Shown: piece by piece, positions 23,982 to 29,431 of the stretch
How the letters are laid out: each line of letters begins with the position of its first letter
Position numbering within the stretch: position 1 is the stretch's first letter
Assembly (NCBI GenBank): GCA_963834725.1
Contig: CAWICN010000002.1
Span: 1-29,431 of the forward strand
Source: PALSA-693 sp963834725
GTDB lineage: Bacteria > Actinomycetota > Acidimicrobiia > Acidimicrobiales > Palsa-688
DNA: 29,431 nt
Direction of reading: 5' to 3'
Program-made: the position numbers and the translations under genes
Notes under the pieces: generated by a model
Told to the model about the DNA's origin: nothing
The model's database searches: none
What the model saw: only the letters and a program-made list of their open reading frames with translations

Positions 23982-25229
23982 GTGCCGCATCAAGCAACCT
24001 TTGCGCGCTTTGAAACAGCACGAAGTGCTTCATGGTCCTTGTGGCGGTTGCGCCAGGCGATGTAGCGGCGGATCATCGAGTTCTGCTCCTCATGGCTTTG
24101 ATGGTCGGTGCCGTTGAGAGCGAAGTAGCGCAGCGCGGTGAAGTGACATTCGATGCGATTGAGGAAGCTGGCGTTGGTCGGCACATAGGCCAGCTCGGCG
24201 TTGTTCGCGGCCGCCCAGTCACCGACCCGACTGTCTTTCTTGGTCGAAAGATGCGGAGTGAAGTTGTCCATCACGATCGCGATGCGCACCTCGGGCGGGT
24301 AGAGGCTGCGCAGGTAACGGCAGAACTCCAAGAACTTGGTCCGGTTCTTCGTGGTCTTGATGTGACCGTAAAGGTGGTCCCGGTTCATGTCCAGCGCGGC
24401 GAGCAAATGCCGCACACCCTTGGTGCGCTTGTAGGTGGCCCGGTTCCGACGCCGCCGCGGGGCCGAGGTTGAGCCCTTCGATCCTCGCCGCACCACCGGC
24501 GCCCACTGCTTTCCGGGCCGGGGCAGCAGATTGAGCGGGCCGAACTCGTCCATCGAGAACACCACCGGTGGGTCGCCTGGCCCAGGGGTCGCCTTGCCCT
24601 CGGCGATGTCGTACAGCTCGAGGACACGGTTCTTCTTCGCCTCGAAGTCGGAGTCGGTGGACTGCTTCCAGGTCTTCACCGCTTGAAAGGACACCTCCTC
24701 GTCACGCAGGACCAGCCGGAGCCCCTCGTGGGAGATGTCGTCGACCACCCCCTCGGCCACCAAGAACTCAGCCAGCTTGGCCAGGCTCCAGGTCGAGAAC
24801 GGCAGACCGTGGTCGCCGGGACGGGACAAGGCGATCTTCTTGATCGCCTGGCGTTGCGGCAGCGTAAATGTCGGCGGACGGCCACCGGCGTACTTCGGAT
24901 AGAGCGAATCGAAGCCATCAGCGTTGAAGTTGTTGATCACTTCGCGCACCCGGTCGGCACTGGTGAAAGTCACCTTGGCAATACCAGACACGTCCATTCC
25001 CTGCACCGACAACAGCACCATCTGCGCCCGCCGCCAAGTAACCACCGAACCCGACGACCGCCGGACGATACGAAGCAGCCGGTTGCCCTCTTCATTCGAG
25101 ACCTCCCGGACCCGCAAACCTTCCCGAGCCACCATCACCTCCGATCGGACACCAACATGTCCGATCAGCGTGACCGGCCCTACCTCGCCGATGGTGGATC
25201 TACCAGGCAAACGTTCCCGGACGCGGCAC
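23982..25229. mobile_element. IS630-family element, copy 2
   Basis: 1248 bp between TA at 23980-23981 and TA at 25230-25231. Inverted repeats GTGCCGC, 7 mismatched bases, AAC, one base, TTTGC at both ends. One transposase gene. Different repeats from copy 1, so a different IS630 species. Confidence 0.87.
23990..25135 (-). CDS. IS630-family transposase
   Basis: 381 aa from ATG 25135 (or GTG 25132, better spaced from GGAGG). HTH part TWRRAQMVLLSVQGMDVSGIAK, then VREVINNFNADGFDSLYP; second HTH STWSLAKLAEFLVAEGV. Catalytic core: Asp in VVFSMDEFGPL, Asp in IAIVMDNFTPHLS, Glu in FLNRIECHF. Intact. Related to but distinct from copy 1; it shares RATYKRTKGVR and RRYIAWRNRHKDH-type endings. Confidence 0.9.
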   Translation of the reverse strand: MVAREGLRVREVSNEEGNRLLRIVRRSSGSVVTWRRAQMVLLSVQGMDVSGIAKVTFTSADRVREVINNFNADGFDSLYPKYAGGRPPTFTLPQRQAIKKIALSRPGDHGLPFSTWSLAKLAEFLVAEGVVDDISHEGLRLVLRDEEVSFQAVKTWKQSTDSDFEAKKNRVLELYDIAEGKATPGPGDPPVVFSMDEFGPLNLLPRPGKQWAPVVRRGSKGSTSAPRRRRNRATYKRTKGVRHLLAALDMNRDHLYGHIKTTKNRTKFLEFCRYLRSLYPPEVRIAIVMDNFTPHLSTKKDSRVGDWAAANNAELAYVPTNASFLNRIECHFTALRYFALNGTDHQSHEEQNSMIRRYIAWRNRHKDHEALRAVSKRAKVA

Positions 25230-25315
25230 TAGTCGCGATCGTGCTGGGCATCCTCGGATCGATCGCGATCGCCCGCTATTACACCGCCAAGGGCAAGGGC
25301 CGCCCAAACACATAG
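25230..25315 (+). pseudogene. VC0807-like membrane protein, 3' part
   Basis: The duplicated TA and GTC GCG ATC continue the frame broken at 23981, giving the last membrane helix (VAIVLGILGSIAIARYY), the tail TAKGKGRPNT and the native TAG at 25313-25315. Confidence 0.82.
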
Positions 25316-25364
25316 CCCGCTGCTCTGCGGCGAGCCGTGGGCAGGAGCGCTTGCCGATCCCGTA

Positions 25365-25420
25365 TGACACGCACAAGCGTTCACACATCACTACTGATGG
25401 CCGCGCCGTAAGAGGTTGCC
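25365..25420 (+). repeat. Dispersed repeat, copy C
   Basis: TGACACGC plus GCGTTC (25365-25382) and, 41 bases on, CCGTAAGAGGTTGCC (25406-25420). Same order and spacing as copies A (3800) and B (11896); the third block is missing. It lies just past the split membrane-protein gene. Confidence 0.55.
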
Positions 25421-25469
25421 CTTGCGCCACCGCGATACCAGTGGGTAGCTCAGCGCTTGGTGAGTGGTG

Positions 25470-25649
25470 TCAGCGGCGGCGGGAAACGGTTGCGACGATG
25501 GCGGCGGCACCTGCCGCGGCGAGCAGTACCACACCGCGGACGGGATGGTGACCGGTGAGCAGCACGATGCCGGATACGAGTGCAGTCAGCGAGACCAGGG
25601 CGGCGACGGTGACGGCGAACGGTCCGCGGCGGTAGGGCGCGTATGGCAT
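25470..25649 (-). CDS. Small two-helix membrane protein
   Basis: 59 aa from ATG 25649 behind AAGGA. MPYAPYRRGP is followed by two hydrophobic stretches, FAVTVAALVSLTALVSGIVLL and GVVLLAAAGAAAIVATV, and the tail SRRR. No family known to me. It is the last gene of the second DUF2975/HTH module, about 90 bp after the CPBP gene. Confidence 0.6.
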   Translation of the reverse strand: MPYAPYRRGPFAVTVAALVSLTALVSGIVLLTGHHPVRGVVLLAAAGAAAIVATVSRRR

Positions 25650-25736
25650 ATGGCGGTCCTTGATCGGTGAGAGGTTGGGGAGTCTTGGCGTCGATCGCCG
25701 GCATGCCATTACGGTGGCGCCGCTGACGGCGGCCGT

Positions 25737-26292
25737 TCATGTGGCGAGCGCCGCGATGAGGTTGGCGCCCGGCGTGGGCGAGCCAGGCTGGTCCGATGCT
25801 GCCGGATCGCAGGCGTAGCCAGCCGAGCAGCCAGCCGGCGATGAGTTGGACTGGCAGGATGGGCCAGAGCGTGGGGCTGAGGAGCAGCAGCAGACCGTGT
25901 GGCGCAAGAAAGAGCAGCGCCTGCAGGGTGTTGCCGGCGAGGAAGCCCAAGCGGCGGGCGAGCAGTCCGGCGATCAGGCCGCGGAAGAGCATCTCCTCGG
26001 CCAGCGCGTCCACGACCAGCGCGAGGTAGCCGGCAATGCTGTGGGCCGCGCCGACCACGACGCCGCGACGGGTGAGTTCGCCGGCCGGGATCGCCTTGAG
26101 CGCGGCGTAGCCCAGGCCGGCGGTGACGACGAGCACCAAAGCGGCCCAGGCGTAGTCGCGAACTGGCCCGGCCCGCAGTCCGATCGCGGCTGACGCCTGG
26201 CGCGACGCTGTTCCACGGCGGCGCAGCCAGGCGCGGTAGAGCCAGGAGGGTGCGCTCAACAGGAGCAACTCGACCACGCTGCCAGCCAGCAC
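25737..26292 (-). pseudogene. CPBP-type intramembrane metalloprotease, frameshifted near its end
   Basis: GTG 26292 follows GGAGG. A polytopic protein with the CPBP (Rce1-like) motifs: EEMLFR (Glu99, Glu100, Arg104), FLAPHG (His132), and the last motif HAGAN, of which only HAG (His173) is in frame. An extra G in the GGG at 25768-25770 shifts the frame; without it the protein reads HAGANLIAALAT and stops at 25737, about 184 aa. As written, the frame runs on as a basic, unlikely tail to 25450. The second module's protease; an operator pair lies right upstream (26305-26346). Confidence 0.82.
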
Positions 26293-26304
26293 CCCAATCC
26301 TCCG

Positions 26305-26346
26305 TATCGATAAACGATATGATAGGGTGCTTATCGATAAACAGCA
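26305..26346. promoter_or_regulatory. Two operator sites upstream of the CPBP gene
   Basis: TATCGATAAACGATA (26305-26319), a near-palindrome with TATCG/CGATA arms, and TATCGATAAACAGCA (26332-26346). The first lies a few bases before the CPBP ribosome site, the second just past the HTH gene stop. Same place as the 1962-2001 pair in module 1. Confidence 0.65.
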
Positions 26347-26350
26347 AGGG

Positions 26351-26605
26351 CTAGGCCGTGCGGCGGCGCCTCGGCCGGCGGCGGCGCCGGTCCAGCTCGG
26401 GCGGCTGGTAGCTGATCAGCTCGCCCGGCTGGCAGTCGAGTTCGCGGCAGATCGCCTCCAACGTGCCGAACCGGATCGCCCGGGCCTTGTTGGTCTTGAG
26501 GATCGACAGATTGGCCAGCGTAATGCCGATCCGCTCGGCGAGTTCGGTGAGGGTCATCTCGCGCTCCGCGAGCAGCTCATCCAGTTGTACGACGATCGCA
26601 TGCAC
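26351..26605 (-). CDS. Small Cro/CI-type HTH regulator (YozG-like), second copy
   Basis: 84 aa from GTG 26605. HTH domain MTLTELAERIGITLANLSILKTNKA, then RFGTLEAICRELDCQPGELISY, and the Arg-rich tail RRRRRPRRRR. Same length as the regulator at 2008-2262 and roughly 70% alike by eye, including the sequence in and around the recognition helix, so both probably read the same operator. It lies 14 bp after its DUF2975 partner. Confidence 0.87.
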   Translation of the reverse strand: MHAIVVQLDELLAEREMTLTELAERIGITLANLSILKTNKARAIRFGTLEAICRELDCQPGELISYQPPELDRRRRRPRRRRTA

Positions 26606-26619
26606 GCCTCCGGCCGGGA

Positions 26620-27222
26620 CTAGATGGTCAGGTCGTGATCTTGTTGCAGGGCGGCGCCGTAGTGGAACACTTCGGCGAACACGATCAGCAGTGCCCCCGC
26701 GGCCAGCACTTCAATCCGCACCGGGAAGCCGGCCCGGAAGACGACGCCTGAGGCGTGGAAGTGCCGCGCCGCCCACCACGATCCGGCCAGCAGCACACCG
26801 GCCCGCAGCAGCTCGCTGAGCACCAGCGTCACACCCACCACGGTGACCCGGCGCGCGTTCCCTGCGGTGAAGGGCCGGCCGGCGCGCAACGCGGCGACCA
26901 AGCGCCGCAGTTGAAAGATGATCACCAATAGGAGACTCACGCCGACCGCGACGACCCCGAGCACCATCAGCACCGCCGGTCCGGACCCGCGCACCCCCAG
27001 GCTCGCGGTTCCGCCCGACAGGCTGACCGGCGGGCGCACCCGAACCGAGCCACTCGACAGCGCGAGCCGGACCGGCACCCACACCCGCAGCGGGGCGCCC
27101 ACCGCCGCGAGCATCGCCAGCACCGCGATCAGCGCCGCCGACCCGACCAGCACCACCCACCACACCATCGCCAACCCGACCGTCGCGACTGCCAGCCACA
27201 GCGCACTCCCGCGAGCCTTCAT
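26620..27222 (-). CDS. DUF2975 membrane protein (intact copy)
   Basis: 200 aa from ATG 27222 behind GAGGAG. Four hydrophobic segments: LAMVWWVVLVGSAALIAVLA, AVLMVLGVVAVGVSLLLVII, VVGVTLVLSELLRAGVLLAG and EVLAAGALLIVFAEVF. Between segments 2 and 3 is FQLRRLVAALRAGRPFTAGNARRV, the conserved cytoplasmic loop; it ends in the family's QQDHDLTI. Known pairs of this type (YoaS/YozG) form operons with the small HTH gene; the membrane protein may sense or tether the regulator, which is not shown. Intact, unlike its relative at 2280-2877. Confidence 0.88.
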   Translation of the reverse strand: MKARGSALWLAVATVGLAMVWWVVLVGSAALIAVLAMLAAVGAPLRVWVPVRLALSSGSVRVRPPVSLSGGTASLGVRGSGPAVLMVLGVVAVGVSLLLVIIFQLRRLVAALRAGRPFTAGNARRVTVVGVTLVLSELLRAGVLLAGSWWAARHFHASGVVFRAGFPVRIEVLAAGALLIVFAEVFHYGAALQQDHDLTI

Positions 27223-27258
27223 GACGACTCCTCACCCCGCGCCGACCACCCAGCAGGA

Positions 27259-27273
27259 TAGCGACAATCGACA
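27259..27273. promoter_or_regulatory. Weak operator-like site upstream of DUF2975 gene 2
   Basis: TAGCGACAATCGACA matches 11 of 15 positions of the 26305 site and lies 37 bases before the start, the place corresponding to 2892-2906 in module 1. Weak alone; supported by position. Confidence 0.4.
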
Positions 27274-27511
27274 CCGGATACCGACGACGTCAGCCGCGAG
27301 CCGTCCGCGGCCCGCTTCGAAGCCCCTTCCGCCGCGTGCGAGCCAGGCGCACCCGCGCCGACCGGACACAGCACCACTTCTCGCGCTACCCGTCGGTCAT
27401 CGCACCCGCGCAACCGTCCCTGAGGCGTGGTTCGTGACCCCACGCCGTACCCTGTCGCGCAGCCGGATCGGTGAGCGGACAGACCTCCTCGTTGTCGAGA
27501 GGTGGGCAGGT

Positions 27512-27787
27512 TCAACTGGCAGCGCGCTGGAGTTCCCATGCGGCGATCAGTGCGTCCTCGATGGCACCAGCATCGCCGCTAGCGATGTCAGCGACGACCA
27601 TCATGTGCTTCGCGAACCGACCCGGGACGCTGAATGTGGCCGGGAACTGCCGAAGCATCGCGTCGCGGTAGTCGAAGTCGGCGCGGATAACAATGTGGGT
27701 GTCGTCGAGCTGGCGGGCGATCAGCCGGCCTTGCTATCGCCACTGTGTCAACTCTCCCGCGGTTGTTCGCCGGACACCGTCCAGCGC
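27512..27787 (-). pseudogene. 3' part of a YjbR/MmcQ-like gene with an in-frame stop
   Basis: On the minus strand ALDGVRRTTAGELTQWR is followed by TAG (27734-27736), then QGRLIARQLDDTHIVIRADFD, YRDAMLRQFPATFSVPG, RFAKHMMVVADIAS and EDALIAAWELQRAAS, stop at 27512. The 5' end is missing: homology to the window's left copy begins at 27787. The stop arises from one base (TAC in the left copy). So this gene is doubly broken. Confidence 0.65.
27670..27787 (-). repeat. 118-bp inverted duplicate, right copy
   Basis: Reverse complement of 94-211 with two mismatches. Confidence 0.9.
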
Positions 27788-27817
27788 CGGCTGACGCCCG
27801 CCGGCGACGGGCCGGAC

Positions 27818-27838
27818 CGTCTGAGCCTGGCTCAGACG
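27818..27838. repeat. Hairpin sharing the IS3-like end core
   Basis: CGTCTGAGC CTG GCTCAGACG, 9-bp perfect arms. The arm plus the next base (GCGTCTGAG on the minus strand) is the core of both ends of the adjacent IS3-like element. May be a leftover IS end pair or a terminator. Confidence 0.5.
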
Positions 27839-27917
27839 CTCCAGGTGCGCCTCATTGGTGATTCGCCGCGTGACCACCGCGACAAACGGCACGCAAAATT
27901 GCAACGCGATTTTGTTT

Positions 27918-29423
27918 TGCGTCTGAGTTCGCCGCGGAGGGTCCACCGCGAAATGACCCATGCCTGACAGTCTCCTCGGCTAGTCCGAGAGGAGCTGTGA
28001 ATGTCCGAGTTGAACGGACGTCGCAAGGCGAAGGTGCTGTCGCCGGAGACGAAGTGGGAGATCTTCTTGTCCGTGATGGGTCGGGAGATCACCCAGTCCG
28101 ATGCGGCGCGCAAGTGGGGCGTGGACGTTTCGACGATCATCACGATTCGCCGCACCGTCAAAGACGCCGCGCTGGCTGCGTTTTCTTCGAAGCCGGGACG
28201 CCCAGCCGCCGAGCGCAACTGGCAGCTCGAGGAGGCCAACCGCGAGCTTGCACAGTTGACCGAGGCGATCAAGGCGCAGGCGATCGAGCTGGCTGTGCTG
28301 CGGGGAAAAGCCGGCTGGGCCTGACATCTCCGCTTGGCCCGAGGGTCCCGGGCGAGACCAAGGAAGCGATCCTCAAACTGGTCGACGAGGCTGTCGCCGG
28401 TGCCGCACCGCATTCGTGGGCGACCGCGCTGTTGGGGGTTTCCGATGACCGGGTGCACCGCTGGCGGCATCGCCAGCGCATCGTGGGCACTCTCACCGAT
28501 CGGGCACCAGGCGGTGTCGCCCTGCACTCGCTGATGGAGTGGGAGGTCGCCGAGATCCTCGCTGTCACAGAGGAGTGGGGCAGCATTGACCGCTCGCATC
28601 GCAAGCTCGCTCACCGCGGCTCCTACACCGCCCGGGTGTGGGTCTCTGCCACCTTCCGCCGGGTCTTGGCTGCTCACGGGCTGGTTCTGCCCGAGCCGCC
28701 AGCGAGAGATCCTGCTCCACGGATCGCCTGGCCGGCATGGCTGTCGTGGGAGCCGAATCGCATCTGGTGCTGGGACGTGTCGCATTTCCCCCGCGCCAAG
28801 AGGGTCGCGTTCGCCATCGTCGACGTCGTGTCCCGCAGGTGGATCGACACGCTGGTGTCGATCGAGGAGACCTCCAGCCAGGTCGCGGTCATCTTCGACA
28901 GGGCCCTCATCGCAGAGGGCCTCGCCGAGCTGATCACCCCGGAGCGCATCGAGCTGCCCATCGACGACCCGGCCCGGCCGATCCTGTTGGCCTGCAGCGA
29001 CAACGGCCCGCCGATGACCTCGCATGACACCAGGGACTTCTTCGTCGGCCTGGCCGTCGCGCAGCGCCTGGGGCGTCCCGCAACGCCGACCGACCAGGCG
29101 TGGATCGAGAGCCTCTTCGGCCACGTCAAAGGCGAGTGGCCGCACCTCGAAACGATCACCGACCCCGCCGCTCTCCACACCGAACTGGGCCGCGTCCGCC
29201 GAGAGTACAACGGGACCCGCTTGCACGCCGGGATCGGCTACGTCACACCCGACGACGAACACGCCGGCCGAGGAGAAGCCATCCGCCAAGCACGAGTCGA
29301 GGGACTGCGGCGAGCCCACGAACAGCGCGTCACCTACCATCGCCGCCACCGCAACAACCACCACGAGGAGACGGCATGACTTGGTTCATTATCCAGCCGA
29401 TCTCCGCGTTTAACTCAGACGCA
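27918..29423 (+). mobile_element. IS3-like insertion sequence
   Basis: 1506 bp. Left end TGCGTCTGAGTT then CGCGGAG; the right end is its inverse (AACTCAGACGCA at 29412-29423, with CTCCGCG inside). Elements of this family start with TG and end with CA, as here. Two overlapping frames encode the transposase. I find no target duplication next to the ends. Confidence 0.78.
28001..29379 (+). CDS. IS3-like transposase OrfAB, by programmed -1 frameshift
   Basis: OrfA (28001-28324, 107 aa; ATG behind GAGAGGAG) has an HTH (TQSDAARKWGVDVSTIITIRR) and a leucine-zipper-like helix (ERNWQLEEANRELAQLTEAI). Before its stop lies G GGA AAA at 28303-28309, a textbook X XXY YYZ slip site. A -1 shift there gives GKSRLGLT and leads into OrfB, which runs to 29379. 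OrfB has the rve core: Asp in IWCWDVSHF, Asp in ACSDNGPPM, Glu in WIESLFGHVKGEW, 35 residues after the preceding Asp region as usual. The fused enzyme is about 460 aa and appears intact. Confidence 0.88.
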
Positions 29424-29431
29424 GGTCAATT

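Noticed and set aside
25450..25736. Extended C-terminus of the CPBP protease
   Set aside because: The tail is Arg/His-rich out-of-frame translation over the small membrane protein gene; one extra G explains it.
1..29431. CRISPR arrays, rRNA genes and replication origins
   Set aside because: No spaced short repeats, no rRNA segments and no clustered DnaA-box-like sites were seen.

Overview
High-GC DNA, most likely from an actinobacterium (Actinomycetota): strong GC bias at third codon positions, many GTG starts, and families typical of that phylum (paired WYL/VOC and AraC/VOC genes, TIGR00027-type methyltransferases, a sedolisin lipoprotein). It is an accessory, IS-rich region. I recognise six insertion elements of five families: an IS21 remnant, two IS630 copies, IS110, a 2.86-kb IS1595-family transposon and an IS3-like element. 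Several interrupt genes in ways that can be undone on paper.

Layout. 1-3.0 kb: a YjbR-like gene fragment, then a minus-strand module of DUF2975 membrane protein, small YozG-type HTH regulator and a sedolisin peptidase lipoprotein. 3.0-6.2 kb: IS21 remnant between two small gene pieces, and a SAM methyltransferase whose 3' end is cut by IS630 copy 1. 6.4-10.1 kb: divergent FAD monooxygenase/TetR pair and divergent VOC/AraC pair. 10.2-11.65 kb: IS110 with a structured leader that may encode its bridge RNA. 12.1-16.9 kb: a WYL regulator fused in frame to a YjbR-like protein, and its probable divergent VOC target, pushed apart by the IS1595 transposon (13614-16468), which carries a VapD-like protein, a winged-helix-like protein, a 7-codon micro-ORF and a tRNA-like structured element. 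17.0-18.5 kb: cupin, cupin and PAS genes. 18.7-22.75 kb: TetR-led ABC export operon. 23.4-25.3 kb: a VC0807-like membrane protein split by IS630 copy 2. 25.5-27.2 kb: a second DUF2975/HTH module, now driving a CPBP-type membrane protease. 27.5-29.4 kb: a broken YjbR-like gene and an IS3-like element.

Most notable points. (1) The two DUF2975/HTH modules, 24 kb apart, share gene order and an apparent operator close to TATCGATAAACGATA at every expected regulatory gap, yet control different proteases. (2) The IS1595 transposon is delimited exactly by 24-bp terminal inverted repeats and an 8-bp target duplication; it carries passenger genes and an undescribed-looking RNA element. (3) Three insertions can be removed on paper to restore the original gene or operator.

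Caution: eight otherwise good genes each contain a one-base-type frameshift. This could be real decay or residual indel errors in the assembly, so pseudogene calls below are conditional.
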